DNA of 64,000 bases from Acidobacteriaceae bacterium (GTDB taxonomy: Bacteria; Acidobacteriota; Terriglobia; Terriglobales; Acidobacteriaceae): the NCBI GenBank assembly GCA_003134435.1, contig PLBE01000215.1, forward strand, positions 71,518-135,517, given 5' to 3'. The position numbers were made by a program, and so were the translations under genes. Positions 46,638 to 56,490 of this stretch are shown here, piece after piece (position 1 is the first letter of the stretch; each line of letters begins with the position of its first letter). The notes beneath the pieces were generated by a model. It worked only from the letters and a program-made list of their open reading frames with translations. It was not told where the DNA came from and searched no databases.

Positions 46638-47288
46638 TCAGACTTCTTTTCTCGCCACCAACTCGACCGTCGCCTTCTCTTCCACCTTCTCCCGGTAATG
46701 CAATATGCGCAGCCCATCCACCAACTGTCGGAGTTCCCCCGCCCTCAGCAGATGTGACGGGTCCTTGGGACCGTCTGCCCGCTTCCTTTGCTGCCAGGTG
46801 AAGGTCTTGTAGATCAACAGTCCTCCCGGTCGCAATGCCTTGACCATCTCCGGAAAGATCGTTCGCTCCAGATAAAAAAATGCCATCACCAATTCGAACC
46901 TTGATTCGAACCTCTTGCCAGTCGCCGCGTCGGACGCCACCGCGAACTGAGTTTGCGAAGCTTTAAAGTGAGTGAGATCATCTACTACAAAGTGAATGTG
47001 GGACCCGAACTGGCCGGCATGCTGCCGCGCCTGTTCGACTCCGGTTTCGGAGACATCGATCAGTGTGACCTCCCAACCCTGCTGCGCCAGCCAGATCGCG
47101 TGCCGTCCCGCGCCTCCCGCGAGGTCAAGCGCGTTTCCTCCGTCCGGAAACAGCGGCACAATGTACCGCGAGAACGCTAGCCGTAGGAACGGGTCGGGAA
47201 TCAGCCACGACCCCGGTGATTCCCTATATTTCCGGTTCCAGCGCTCGCGTTCATCGGGTTCATCACCAGGAAAAGGAGAATGCGCCAT
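46638..47288 (-). CDS. Class I SAM-dependent methyltransferase (TehB-like)
   Basis: 216 residues from ATG 47288; an in-frame TTG at 47312 is possible. Motif I is ALDLAGGAGRHAIWLAQQG, followed by an acidic VTLIDVS, VDDLTHF, and the post-motif FYLERTIFPEMVKALRPGGLLIYKTF. The last segment resembles the TehB/small-molecule methyltransferase group. The substrate is unknown. Divergent from the oxidase subunit III gene. Confidence 0.87.
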   Translation of the reverse strand: MAHSPFPGDEPDERERWNRKYRESPGSWLIPDPFLRLAFSRYIVPLFPDGGNALDLAGGAGRHAIWLAQQGWEVTLIDVSETGVEQARQHAGQFGSHIHFVVDDLTHFKASQTQFAVASDAATGKRFESRFELVMAFFYLERTIFPEMVKALRPGGLLIYKTFTWQQRKRADGPKDPSHLLRAGELRQLVDGLRILHYREKVEEKATVELVARKEV

Positions 47289-47468
47289 AGTCGAGAATTT
47301 CGTGATTGGCAAGTTGATGACTTCTTCCAGGGTTAAGGTTCAAGTGGCCCGGTTCAAGTCATCAGCTTGCAAACAACCAAAATTGCCCAACTGCACAATT
47401 ACCATATCGCGCATGAAGCTTTCCGATCATAACTCGCACCGCCTGTACGAACCATCGAGGCAACCCGC

Positions 47469-48206
47469 GTGACGCCCGTCTCAACCCGGCCCACCGGCCA
47501 TAACGGCTCGTCGCTCCCACCGCGCGCTGGCGGAGGTGGCGACGGTATGCCCGACTTCATGCCGAACTCGATGCCGAATTATGGCGAGCGCCTGCGCCGC
47601 GCCCGCATGGGACTCGCCGTCGCCATGACACCGATCCTCATGCTCTTCATTTCGTTCACGGCGGCCTACGTCATCCGGCGCGGATTCGTAAGCCTGGATG
47701 TGAGCGCCGCGGGCTATGTCCAAACCTGGGTTCCAGTGCGCTTGCCCTGGATATTGCTGCTGGCCAATACCGCAATCCTCATCGCCAGCAGCATCACCAT
47801 CGACATGGCGCGGCGCGAAGTCACCCGGGAAGCGGCCCTCGCTCCCGTGCAATCGATTCCGGGAGTCTCGCTCGGCGACGAGCGCCGTTTCCCCTGGCTC
47901 GCGCTTACCACCACTCTCGGTTTCGCGTTCCTGGGCGGACAGCTCTTCTTCTGGAGCAAGCTCTCCTCGTCCGGCTTTCACCTCGCCGGTGGCACCAGCA
48001 GTTCCTTCGTTTACATTCTCACGGCCATGCACGGTCTCCATCTCGCCGGCGGCGTGCTGGCTCTTTTGTTCGCCAATGTCGCCTCCGCGCTGCACCGGCC
48101 AGTCGAAACCCGCCGCATCGTCGTTGATATCACATCCTGGTATTGGCATTGCATGACGGCCCTGTGGATTTACATCCTGGTGCTGTTTTCCTTTGCCGCA
48201 AGCTAA
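47469..48206 (+). CDS. Cytochrome c oxidase subunit III-like protein
   Basis: 245 residues with about five hydrophobic segments. Subunit III features are MGLAVAMTPILMLFISFTAAYVIRR, LTAMHGLHLAGGVLALLF and DITSWYWHCMTALWIYILVLFSF. The GTG start at 47469 gives a Gly/Pro-rich leader; ATG 47547 (MPDFMPNSMPN) is also possible. No subunit I, II or IV gene is adjacent, so this is an orphan copy, or the other subunits are encoded elsewhere. Confidence 0.87.
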   Translation: MTPVSTRPTGHNGSSLPPRAGGGGDGMPDFMPNSMPNYGERLRRARMGLAVAMTPILMLFISFTAAYVIRRGFVSLDVSAAGYVQTWVPVRLPWILLLANTAILIASSITIDMARREVTREAALAPVQSIPGVSLGDERRFPWLALTTTLGFAFLGGQLFFWSKLSSSGFHLAGGTSSSFVYILTAMHGLHLAGGVLALLFANVASALHRPVETRRIVVDITSWYWHCMTALWIYILVLFSFAAS

Positions 48207-48300
48207 AGCAGAAGCAGTCGATCCGCGGGTGCTGGCTCACTTTGAATTTGTTTTGAAAGAGCGCGGCTTCAGTCGCGCCGTTACCCTCGATTTTTCCTTC

Positions 48301-48312
48301 CGGCTTTAGCCG
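48301..48312. repeat. Short palindrome with CTTTAG core
   Basis: CGGCTTTAGCCG, a perfect hairpin in the coxC-uvrA spacer. A related GC-rich sequence (GCGCGGCTTCAGTCGCGC) lies about 40 bases before it. Confidence 0.5.
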
Positions 48313-48386
48313 CTGACGAAATGCGTTTTCCTAAGTGAGCCACTAGTGGCCCTCGGCAGCAAACCCGTCTGCCGCCAACCACGATT

Positions 48387-48392
48387 TATAAT
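48387..48392 (+). promoter_or_regulatory. Possible -10 element of uvrA
   Basis: A consensus TATAAT lies 49 bases before the uvrA ATG. No good -35 hexamer is found at 16-18 bases, and no LexA-type box is recognised. Confidence 0.35.
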
Positions 48393-48440
48393 AGAAAGAT
48401 TCGATAGCCGGTTTCCATCCGTCTGTAGTGCCAGGGGAAG

Positions 48441-51377
48441 ATGTCGACAGATAGCATTGTGGTGCGCGGGGCTCGGGTTCACAACCTCAAGAACATCGAT
48501 TTTGAGATCGAGCACAACACTTTGACCGTGGTCACGGGTGTCTCCGGCTCCGGCAAATCCTCGCTTGCCTTCGACACGATTTATGCCGAGGGTCAGCGGC
48601 GTTACGTCGAGTCGCTGTCGGCATACGCGCGGCAGTTTCTGGAGCGGATTGAGAAGCCCGACGTGGATCTGATCGACGGCATCGCCCCCGCCGTCGCCAT
48701 CAAGCAGAAAAACTCTACCCGCAACCCGCGATCTACGGTCGCCACGGCCACCGAAATTTTCGATTACTTGCGCCTGCTCTTTGCCCGCGTCGGTCGCACT
48801 TACTGTCTCCTGTGCGGACAGGAAGTGAAGAAAGATACGGTGGATGAAGTTGCTGACCGCTTGCTTGCCTTGGGTGAGGGCACTCGGCTGAATGTCTTCT
48901 TCCCGATTCAGGTTCATCTGCCCCCAGCCTCGGACAAAAACGCTAAGAATCTGCGCCCCAGGAAAAAGTCCGCCGAGTCTGCCCTTCCTTCTGACGCGAT
49001 TAAGGCGCGACTCTTCGATCTGCGCAAACGTGGCTTCAACCGCATCTTCCAAAATGGACAGATCTTCGAGTTCTCCACCCCCGAATCTCTGCTCGACGTC
49101 AACTTCTCCCAACCGGTCTTTGGCCTCGTCGACCGGCTCGTAGTCGCCTCCGACCAGCGCGCGCGCATTGTCGATGCGGTCGAGATCGCCTATCGCGAGG
49201 CGGGCGAGGTGATCTTCGAAACCGCGCCCCGCAGCGAAGACGGCGATGGCACAACTCCGCGGCGCCTGCGCTTTTCGCAGCGCTTCGAATGCAAGAATGA
49301 CGGCAGCCGTTACGAAGAGCCGGAGCCGCGCCTGTTTTCCTTCAACAACCCTTATGGCGCCTGTCCACGCTGTCAGGGCTTCGGCAACACCATCGATTTC
49401 GATCTCGACCTCGTGATCCCCGATAAGGGCAAGACTTTGAACGAAGGCGCGATTGAGCCCTGGACGAAACCGAAATATCGCCCGCTGTTCACTGAACTCA
49501 AGCGCTTCGCGCGCCAGGCCGCAATTCCCCTCGACGTCCCTTGGCACGAACTGGACCCCGAGCAGCAGAAATTAATCGTGAACGGCGACGCGGCGTTCGA
49601 CGGCGTGCGCGGATTCTTTCAGTATCTTGAGCGCAAAAAATACAAACTGCACGTGCGCGTGTTTCTCAGCCGCTATCGCGGATACTCGCTCTGCTCAGCT
49701 TGCGGTGGAACCCGCCTCCGTGTAGAAGCGCGTCAGGTCAAGATCGATGGCAAGAACATTTGCCAGGTCTGCAGTATGACCGTCGAAGAAGCGGCGCGAT
49801 TCTTCGATCGAATCGCGCTTTCGACCGGCCAGGCCGCGATTGCCGACAAACTCCTAATTGAACTTCGCGAACGCCTGCGTTTCCTCAACGAAGTCGGCCT
49901 CGAATACCTGACCCTGGATCGTCTGTCCTCCACCCTCTCGGGCGGCGAAGCCCAACGCATTCAGCTCGCAACTTCCCTCGGCTCCCGCCTGGTGGGCACG
50001 CTGTATGTCCTCGATGAGCCTTCCATCGGACTGCACAGCCGCGACACTCACCGGCTGATCAAAATCCTGCAGGACCTGCGCGACTTGGGAAATACGATCC
50101 TGGTGGTCGAGCACGATCCCGACATCATGCGAGCCGCCGACCGCATTCTCGATCTCGGTCCGGGAGCGGGAGAAAGTGGCGGAAAAGTCGTCGGCGCCGG
50201 CACTTTCGACGAGATCGTCAAGTTGCCGCACTCGCTCACCGGCCGATATCTGGGTGGCGAACTGCGCATCCAGGTTCCGGTGAAGCGCCGTCAACCGGGG
50301 GCGCACAGACTACGCCTCACCGGCGCGCGCGCTCATAATTTGAAACACATCGATCTGGAGATTCCCCTGAACCTGCTGGTGGCGATTACCGGCGTATCCG
50401 GATCGGGAAAATCGTCTTTGCTGCATGACGTTCTCTATCCAGCCGTGGCCTCCGCGAAACGGCAGGCAAATAGCGGAAGTGGCGGCGCGATTCTGTGGGA
50501 CACCGTATCCGGCGAGGATTACCTCGATGAGGTCGTGCTCGTCGATCAATCGCCCATCGGCCGCACTCCGCGCTCGAATCCGGTCACCTATATCAAGGCG
50601 TTTGATATCATCCGCGAACTCTTTGCGGCCCTGCCTGAAGCCACCAAACGTGGTTTCCCCGCCGGACACTTCTCCTTCAACGTGCCCGGCGGACGCTGCG
50701 AAACCTGCCAGGGCGACGGAACCGTCACCGTCGAAATGCAGTTTCTCGCCGACGTCGAATTGATCTGCGACGAGTGCAAGGGTACACGCTACAAGCCGCA
50801 AGTGCTCGAAGTCCGTTATAAGGGCAAGAATATTCACGAAGTGCTCGATCTCACCATTCGTGAGGCTTTGAAGTTTCTCGCCGACGTGCCCCGCCTTACA
50901 GAAAAATTGCGCGTGCTCGACGAAGTCGGCCTCGGCTACCTGCGCCTTGGCCAATCCGCGACCACGCTTTCTGGTGGCGAGGCCCAGCGCATGAAGCTGG
51001 CCGCGCACCTGCAACCAGGAAGTCGTTCGCCGAACCGGACCGCCCCGGGTAGTGACCGGCCCCGGCACAAGCGCCGCGTGCTTTACATTTTCGATGAACC
51101 CACCACTGGCCTGCACTTCGACGACGTCAGCAAACTGCTTTCCGCTTTCCGGCGTCTCATCGATGCCGGAGGTTCGATTGTCGTCATCGAACACAATCTC
51201 GAAGTCATCAAAACGGCGGACTGGGTCATCGATCTCGGTCCCGACGGCGGCGATCGGGGCGGCAACCTGGTCGGCTCAGGTACGCCCGAAAGCATCGCCG
51301 GGTTGAACAACTCTTACACTGGACAGTACCTCAAGCAGGTCTTGAACGGAAATGGCGTGCGCCATGGCGACCAGTAG
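48441..51377 (+). CDS. uvrA: UvrABC excinuclease subunit A
   Basis: 978 residues. DNA-damage recognition ATPase with two ABC modules. The first Walker A is [12 protein letters not shown] (about 31-42), with [12 protein letters not shown] and [12 protein letters not shown] further on. The second Walker A is [13 protein letters not shown], with [12 protein letters not shown] and [12 protein letters not shown]. Zinc-binding CxxC pairs are present ([28 protein letters not shown]). About 17 residues rich in Arg/Pro/Ser are inserted between the second signature and Walker B. AGGGGA precedes ATG 48441. A TPR gene follows. Confidence 0.97.
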   Translation: MSTDSIVVRGARVHNLKNIDFEIEHNTLTVVTGVSGSGKSSLAFDTIYAEGQRRYVESLSAYARQFLERIEKPDVDLIDGIAPAVAIKQKNSTRNPRSTVATATEIFDYLRLLFARVGRTYCLLCGQEVKKDTVDEVADRLLALGEGTRLNVFFPIQVHLPPASDKNAKNLRPRKKSAESALPSDAIKARLFDLRKRGFNRIFQNGQIFEFSTPESLLDVNFSQPVFGLVDRLVVASDQRARIVDAVEIAYREAGEVIFETAPRSEDGDGTTPRRLRFSQRFECKNDGSRYEEPEPRLFSFNNPYGACPRCQGFGNTIDFDLDLVIPDKGKTLNEGAIEPWTKPKYRPLFTELKRFARQAAIPLDVPWHELDPEQQKLIVNGDAAFDGVRGFFQYLERKKYKLHVRVFLSRYRGYSLCSACGGTRLRVEARQVKIDGKNICQVCSMTVEEAARFFDRIALSTGQAAIADKLLIELRERLRFLNEVGLEYLTLDRLSSTLSGGEAQRIQLATSLGSRLVGTLYVLDEPSIGLHSRDTHRLIKILQDLRDLGNTILVVEHDPDIMRAADRILDLGPGAGESGGKVVGAGTFDEIVKLPHSLTGRYLGGELRIQVPVKRRQPGAHRLRLTGARAHNLKHIDLEIPLNLLVAITGVSGSGKSSLLHDVLYPAVASAKRQANSGSGGAILWDTVSGEDYLDEVVLVDQSPIGRTPRSNPVTYIKAFDIIRELFAALPEATKRGFPAGHFSFNVPGGRCETCQGDGTVTVEMQFLADVELICDECKGTRYKPQVLEVRYKGKNIHEVLDLTIREALKFLADVPRLTEKLRVLDEVGLGYLRLGQSATTLSGGEAQRMKLAAHLQPGSRSPNRTAPGSDRPRHKRRVLYIFDEPTTGLHFDDVSKLLSAFRRLIDAGGSIVVIEHNLEVIKTADWVIDLGPDGGDRGGNLVGSGTPESIAGLNNSYTGQYLKQVLNGNGVRHGDQ

Positions 51378-51432
51378 AAAGCCAATGGAGCGCCGGGCAT
51401 CCCCGGCCCTCCTCCGCGCGAACAACCCGCGT

Positions 51433-52746
51433 ATGAAACGCCCGGCCGACAACGCGATTCTACTCATCATCTTCTTCCTGCTGACCGCCTGCGCTCTGGC
51501 ACAAACTCACTCCACCGTCCGCCATTACAAGGAACGCATCGATGACACCCCGCCGGAAATCGCCCAGGCCGAAGACGCCATCCAAAAAAACGATTTCGCG
51601 GCCGCGGAAACGCTGCTCAAAAAGGCGATCGATAAAGATCCCCGAAACTATCAGGCCTGGTTCGATCTGGGATTTGTTCTCAATCGCCTCGGCCGCGTCG
51701 ATGATTCCATCCACGCCTACCGCCAGTCGGTAGCCGCCAAGCCCGATGTTTTCGAGTCGAATCTGAACCTGGGACTCATGCTCGCCCGCGACAAAAACCT
51801 CGAGGCCGAACGTTTTCTCGTCGCCGCCACCACTCTCAAGCCTACCGATCACGTTTCAGAAGGTCAGGCCCGCGCCTGGCTCGCGCTCGCCCATCTGATC
51901 GAAGATTCCAAGCCTGAAGAAGCGCTGAAAGCCTATCGCAAAGCCTCCGAGCTCACCCCCAAGGATACCGAACCCCTTCTGTCAGCCGGCCTGCTGCATG
52001 AGCGGCAAAAAGAATTTTCCGCCGCCGAAACGGAGTACAAACAAGTCCTGGCCTTGGACCCCCATTCCACGGAAGCCGCGATCGGTCTCACCAACATCTA
52101 CATGAAGTCCGGGCACTTGCCCGACGCCGAGCCCTTGCTCCGGCGTCTTGCCTCCGAGCGTCCCGGCGACGCCGGTATTCATCTCCAATTGGGGCGACTC
52201 CTGGCCGCGCAGGGCAAAAAAGATGACGCCATCACCGAGATCCAGACGGCCACCAAACTCGCTCCCACCGACACCCAGGCGCAGCGCGAGTTGACCGACC
52301 TTTATGCCAGCACCGGAAAAAATGACCTTGCGGAAAGTGCTTACCGCACCCTGATTGCCGCTCAGCCCAACGATCCTGAATTGCACCGAGGATTAGGCCA
52401 GGCTCTGCTCCGTCAGAAAAAATTCGCCGAAGCGCAACAGGAATTCTATGCCGCCGTCCAGCTCAAGCGTGATTGGCCCGATCTTTACGTCGATTTAGCC
52501 TTTGCGGCCAGTGAGAATAAGAACTATGACCTCACCATAAAAGCCCTGGACGCGCGCGCCAAATTCCCCGCCGAGATGCCCGCCGTCTGCTACTTTGTCC
52601 GGGCCTCGGCTTACGATCACCTGCACGACTATAAAAACGCGTCGATCAACTATCACCTCTTCCTTCAAGCCGCCAAAGGGCAGTATCCTGATCAGGAGTG
52701 GCAGGCCCGCCATCGCCTGATCGCGATCGAGCCCAAGAAGCATTGA
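51433..52746 (+). CDS. TPR-repeat protein, probable lipoprotein
   Basis: 437 residues from ATG 51433; the frame is open to 51352, inside uvrA. The leader MKRPADNAILLIIFFLLTAC fits a lipobox (LTAC, Cys20), although ALAQ just after it could also be cut by signal peptidase I. About ten TPR units follow (AWFDLGFVLNRLGRVDDSIHAYRQSV and others). It is followed after 5 bases by the next small exported protein, so the three genes to 53746 are probably one operon. Function unknown. Confidence 0.85.
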   Translation: MKRPADNAILLIIFFLLTACALAQTHSTVRHYKERIDDTPPEIAQAEDAIQKNDFAAAETLLKKAIDKDPRNYQAWFDLGFVLNRLGRVDDSIHAYRQSVAAKPDVFESNLNLGLMLARDKNLEAERFLVAATTLKPTDHVSEGQARAWLALAHLIEDSKPEEALKAYRKASELTPKDTEPLLSAGLLHERQKEFSAAETEYKQVLALDPHSTEAAIGLTNIYMKSGHLPDAEPLLRRLASERPGDAGIHLQLGRLLAAQGKKDDAITEIQTATKLAPTDTQAQRELTDLYASTGKNDLAESAYRTLIAAQPNDPELHRGLGQALLRQKKFAEAQQEFYAAVQLKRDWPDLYVDLAFAASENKNYDLTIKALDARAKFPAEMPAVCYFVRASAYDHLHDYKNASINYHLFLQAAKGQYPDQEWQARHRLIAIEPKKH

Positions 52747-52751
52747 CGACT

Positions 52752-53216
52752 ATGCGCCGTCTGACGATCTTATTACTCCTCATGACCTTTGCCGTCGCTT
52801 TGCGCGCGGCCGCCAAGGACGAAACCGTGGACGAACTCAAGTCGCGCTTTGCCAGTGCGCGGCCCGAGGACCGCCCTGAACTCGCCGTCCGCATCGCCCA
52901 GCATCAGCTTCGCGATGCCGACAAGCTCTACGCTGATGGCAAAGTCGAGTCCGCCCGCGCTGCGGTCGAAGACATTGCCTCATACTCCGAAAAAGCTCGC
53001 GACGCCGCCATTGAAACCAAAAAACGGCTCAAGAATGTCGAGATCGATGTTCGGAAAATGGCGGAGAAATTGCGTGACATCAAACGCACTCTCGCCTTCG
53101 AAGATCAGGCTCCGTTGGAAGAGGCCATCCGTCGCATGGAAGACGTCCGCACCACACTGCTCAAGGAAATGTTCACCGACAGTAAGAAGAAAGACAATAA
53201 GAAGGAGCCGAAATGA
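52752..53216 (+). CDS. Exported helical protein of unknown function
   Basis: 154 residues from ATG 52752. A signal peptide (MRRLTILLLLMTFAVALRAAA) is followed by a largely helical, charged body with possible coiled coil (about 45-135) and a Lys/Asp-rich tail. No family recognised. Its stop overlaps the next ATG in ATGA, so the two are translated together, and both have similar size and composition. Confidence 0.8.
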   Translation: MRRLTILLLLMTFAVALRAAAKDETVDELKSRFASARPEDRPELAVRIAQHQLRDADKLYADGKVESARAAVEDIASYSEKARDAAIETKKRLKNVEIDVRKMAEKLRDIKRTLAFEDQAPLEEAIRRMEDVRTTLLKEMFTDSKKKDNKKEPK

Positions 53217-53746
53217 AATCCGGTAAGCACTGGCGCTCAATCCTCGGCCTCGCGCTTCTGTTAGCGCTCCCGCTGGCCGCCCAGCGCCGTCGCGACCCGC
53301 TCAATCCGCTGGAGATCGACCAGCTTCGCGATGCCATGCTCGACCCGGACCTGCGCCTCAAACTCTATGTGAAATTCTCCCGCGATCGCATGACCAGGCT
53401 GGAACAGATGCGGAGCGACCCCAAGACCACCGATCGCGGCCTCCAGACCCATGACATGCTCGAAGATTTCCTCGCCGTCTACGACGAGCTCAACGACAAC
53501 ATCGACATGTATGTCGGGCGCAAGGACGATATTCGCAAGCCCTTAAAAGTAGTCATCGAAGCCGACACTGAATTCCAGTCCAAACTGCGCGCGCTCAAGA
53601 ACTCCGCCAACACCAATGCCGCCGAAGCGAGCCAGTACGAGTTCCTGCTCACCGACGCCCTCGACACCGTCGACTCCAGTGCCGACGACCATCGCAAAAC
53701 CGTCGCCGAAGTCGAAGAATACGTGAAGCACAAGAAGAAGAAATAA
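53213..53746 (+). CDS. Exported helical protein of unknown function (partner of the preceding gene)
   Basis: 177 residues. A signal peptide (MKSGKHWRSILGLALLLALPLAA) precedes a charged helical domain and a lysine-rich C terminus (HKKKK). No family recognised. The start overlaps the previous stop by 4 bases. It may form a complex with the preceding protein and the TPR lipoprotein upstream; this is inference from gene order only. Confidence 0.8.
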   Translation: MKSGKHWRSILGLALLLALPLAAQRRRDPLNPLEIDQLRDAMLDPDLRLKLYVKFSRDRMTRLEQMRSDPKTTDRGLQTHDMLEDFLAVYDELNDNIDMYVGRKDDIRKPLKVVIEADTEFQSKLRALKNSANTNAAEASQYEFLLTDALDTVDSSADDHRKTVAEVEEYVKHKKKK

Positions 53747-53785
53747 GACGCCTCGACCTCTGCCGTTCTCGTTAGAAGGCCTTTT

Positions 53786-53816
53786 GCGGATGTGATCTAG
53801 CCGCGGATGTAATCTA
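53786..53816. promoter_or_regulatory. Direct repeat upstream of the GntR gene
   Basis: GCGGATGTGATCTA (53786-53799) and GCGGATGTAATCTA (53803-53816) differ at one base and are spaced 17 bases start to start, ending 22 bases before the GntR ATG. Tandem sites so close to the start suggest an autoregulatory operator. Confidence 0.4.
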
Positions 53817-53838
53817 TGCTGAGTTAAGATAAAGCCCC

Positions 53839-54756
53839 ATGCAGCTCTGGTTTGCCCGCGGCAGCTCAGTCACCATTCGCGAACAACTTGTAACCCAGGT
53901 GATTCTCGGCATCCTCAGCGACGATCTCGCTCCCGGCCAGCGCCTGCCCAGCACCCGAGAACTAGCGCGGCGTTTTCGATTGCATCCCAACACGGTAAGC
54001 GCGGGCTATCGCCAACTCGAACGCGACCGCTGGGTCGAACTCCGCCACGGCAGCGGTGTTTATGTTCGCCAGCGCAAGCCCGAACTCGCTCCCTCCTCCC
54101 CGCTCCCGCTCGATCACTTGATTGCCCGGCTCTTTCAGTCGGCGCGCGAACTCGGCGCTCCCCTCAGCACCGTCCGCTCTCGCCTGCGCCAATGGCTCGA
54201 ACTCCAACCGCCCGACCACTTCCTCCTGATCGAGCCCGACGAGGAACTGCGCCGGATTCTCGCAGATGAAATCGCACAAGCCGTGGATTTTCCAGTACGA
54301 AGCTGCAGTCTGCACGACTGCCCGCGGACTTCCGAAGGAGCCATTCCAGTCGCGCTCCCCAATCGCATCGCCGCCGTTCGGCAAGCCCTTCCCGAAGATG
54401 TCGAAGCGATTACCTTGCAGGTGCGCTCCGTGCCCACCTCGCTCGCCGGTTGGCTGCCCGCTCCATCAGGCAAGCTCGTCGGAGTGGCCTCAAGCTGGCC
54501 GGATTTCCTGAAATTAGCGCGCACCATCCTGCACGCCGCCGGATTCCACCCCGACGCGCTCCTGTTCCGCGACGCCCGAAAACCAAACTGGCAGCGCGGC
54601 CTGCAGCAGACCGCCGCCGTCGTCTGCGATTCGGTCACGGCAACCCGGCTTCCCCCAGGCTGCCGCGCCATTCCCTTCCCCTTCCTCTCCGAAGTTTCGA
54701 TTGCCGAACTCCGGCGCTTCGTTGCCTTCATCACTCATCCCATCGAGTCATTGTGA
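53839..54756 (+). CDS. GntR-family regulator with an unusual C-terminal domain
   Basis: 305 residues. The N-terminal winged helix (about 8-75: REQLVTQVILGILSDDLAPGQRLPSTRELARRFRLHPNTVSAGYRQLERD) is of the GntR/YtrA-MocR type. The remaining 220 residues are not a full aminotransferase domain, because no PLP lysine motif is seen. They resemble only a shortened effector region with TLQVRSVPTSLAGWLP and a DNA-PKG-like surface I cannot name. Transcribed alone, with tandem repeats before the start. The target is unknown. Confidence 0.83.
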   Translation: MQLWFARGSSVTIREQLVTQVILGILSDDLAPGQRLPSTRELARRFRLHPNTVSAGYRQLERDRWVELRHGSGVYVRQRKPELAPSSPLPLDHLIARLFQSARELGAPLSTVRSRLRQWLELQPPDHFLLIEPDEELRRILADEIAQAVDFPVRSCSLHDCPRTSEGAIPVALPNRIAAVRQALPEDVEAITLQVRSVPTSLAGWLPAPSGKLVGVASSWPDFLKLARTILHAAGFHPDALLFRDARKPNWQRGLQQTAAVVCDSVTATRLPPGCRAIPFPFLSEVSIAELRRFVAFITHPIESL

Positions 54757-54817
54757 CACCTCAAGAAGTGTCTGAAGCCCACACTTTGCAACGCTCCGCC
54801 GCGGCTACCATCCGCTC

Positions 54818-55405
54818 ATGCCATACCCAACCGCCCTCTCGCCCCTGTTCACGTTTTTTCTAGCGACCTCGATGGCCATCGCCCAGACGGGAGACTGGCA
54901 GGCAGTCCAGCATCTCCCCAGCGGAACCCGGCTCAAAATCAAACTGCAACGCGGCCGCACCTTTGGCCATTGCGCTTTCATGGGAGCAACCGACGATGTG
55001 CTCGACTGCGACTATCCGGGTCTGACTTACATCCAGGGTCATTACCGCCGCGACAACGTCAAAGCCGTCTATTTGACCCACAATGCCCGAGCCATCGGGC
55101 TCGGAATCGGCGCTGGAGCTGGCGCCATCCTCGGCGTAACCACCATCCACGCCCCCGCCGCCAACCGCGGATTCCTTACCCTGATCGACGTTGGCATCCT
55201 TGGCGGCACAGGCTATTTCTTCGGCATGATATTAGATCCATTTCTGCACGGTCGGGCAGTTTATCTCAGCCCCAATCCAACCCCCAATGTCGCCCCGTCT
55301 CCCATGGCGAAACCACGCAACCCCAATCCCCCGGCCAATAACCTGCCCTGTCTTCGCGACGGCGTGACGCGGCAGTGCATCGATCGATCATCAACCGATG
55401 AATAA
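54818..55405 (+). CDS. Membrane-associated protein with glycine-zipper segment, unknown function
   Basis: 195 residues. It has a signal-like N terminus (SPLFTFFLATSMAIAQT), then a small beta-rich region (LPSGTRLKIKLQRGRTFGHCAFMG) and a DCDYPG segment. A glycine-zipper hydrophobic stretch (IGLGIGAGAGAILGV, about 92-106) comes next, then another hydrophobic stretch around LIDVGILGGTGYFFGMIL, and a Pro/Asn-rich tail with two Cys. Similar small proteins occur in Acidobacteriota without assigned function. Confidence 0.75.
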   Translation: MPYPTALSPLFTFFLATSMAIAQTGDWQAVQHLPSGTRLKIKLQRGRTFGHCAFMGATDDVLDCDYPGLTYIQGHYRRDNVKAVYLTHNARAIGLGIGAGAGAILGVTTIHAPAANRGFLTLIDVGILGGTGYFFGMILDPFLHGRAVYLSPNPTPNVAPSPMAKPRNPNPPANNLPCLRDGVTRQCIDRSSTDE

Positions 55406-55525
55406 AAGATACGTTGCCGATGGAAAAATCGCTTAGTCGAACTTCGCGCCGCTTTCTTTCCGACGTCTGATCCTTGAAAACCGAAGCTGACGGCCCCTCC
55501 CCGCCTCTGCTACTCTTCCCTCACC

Positions 55526-56212
55526 GTGCCTCCCAATCTCGCCGAAATATTTCACCAAGCCTATCGCGAACTCCGTCCGCGCACCCCTGCGCCAGCGATG
55601 CATACTCGCTTTTATCCCTTTGTCTCCATCAACAACACCATCCGCCTCCGCCAGGGAGAGCTCTACATTCGCCTCTCCGACCTGCTCGAAGGCGCGCCCG
55701 ATTCCGTGCTGCACTCGATCGCCCACATCCTGCTCGCCAAGCTCTATCGCAAGCCCGTCGAGCGCGCTCATAGCACTCGCTATCGCCGCTATATTGCCGG
55801 CCACGATCTTGCCGCTAAAGCGCGTCTCGTCCGCCAGGTGCGCGGCCGCAAGCTGATCCGCTCCGCTCGCGGCCACCACTACCATCTCGAGGAAATCTTC
55901 GACGACCTCAACCGCCGCTTTTTTCACGGACTCCTCGGTCGCCCCCAACTCACCTGGAGCCACACCCACGCCCGCAGCAGCCTCGGCCACTACGATCCCG
56001 CCCACAACGCCATCGTCATCAGCCGCGTCTTCGACCACCCTCGCGTCCCCCGCTACGCCGTCGAATACATCGTGTATCACGAGATGCTGCACTTGAAGCA
56101 TCCCGTCAAACTTCGAGGCAGCCGGAGATGCGTGCATTCCAGGGAATTTGTGGCGGAGGAGAATCTCTTCCCTGAACTAGCCCAGGCAAAGAAGTTCCTG
56201 CGGATACTCTGA
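55526..56212 (+). CDS. SprT/YgjP-like zinc metalloprotein
   Basis: 228 residues from GTG 55526 (the start is uncertain; ATG 55598 is in frame). The zinc motif HEMLHLKHP (about 191-199) is HExxH followed by a downstream His in CVHSREF, as in SprT-like/M48-related proteins. Segments such as LGRPQLTWSHTHARSSLGHYDPAHNAIVISRVFD match that fold. It may be a protease acting on DNA-protein crosslinks or a related peptidase. Transcribed alone upstream of the iron locus. Confidence 0.82.
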   Translation: MPPNLAEIFHQAYRELRPRTPAPAMHTRFYPFVSINNTIRLRQGELYIRLSDLLEGAPDSVLHSIAHILLAKLYRKPVERAHSTRYRRYIAGHDLAAKARLVRQVRGRKLIRSARGHHYHLEEIFDDLNRRFFHGLLGRPQLTWSHTHARSSLGHYDPAHNAIVISRVFDHPRVPRYAVEYIVYHEMLHLKHPVKLRGSRRCVHSREFVAEENLFPELAQAKKFLRIL

Positions 56213-56416
56213 GTGCAATGCGATCATGCGCCGATACTTGGGGAACAGGGTAGCCAACCAGAACTCATTAGCTGTCCACTTACAAGAAATATGGGGTTCC
56301 AACAGGCCCACGTGCTCCCGCTACCATGGCCCTTACGATTCGAAAGCAGGGACGGTCGTGACAATGGGTTTGATGTGTTGCCCTGCGGAAATACCATTCA
56401 ATGCTCCCTTTCCCCG

Positions 56417-56432
56417 TGTGATGTAAATCACA
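56417..56432. promoter_or_regulatory. Perfect Crp-type palindrome upstream of the iron locus
   Basis: TGTGATGTAAATCACA matches TGTGA-N6-TCACA perfectly; its inner TGAT-N4-ATCA also resembles FNR/DNR half-sites. It is 119 bases before the FTR1 start and 59 bases before the Fur-type boxes. Confidence 0.6.
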
Positions 56433-56490
56433 GCAATCCGTGATTCACTGCGTTGACCGCCCCCCACTCCAAACCGTATCCTATTGATAT

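Noticed and set aside
48306-49547. A 413-residue minus-strand frame over uvrA
   Set aside because: It mirrors uvrA in GC-rich codons and has no recognisable domain or start signal.
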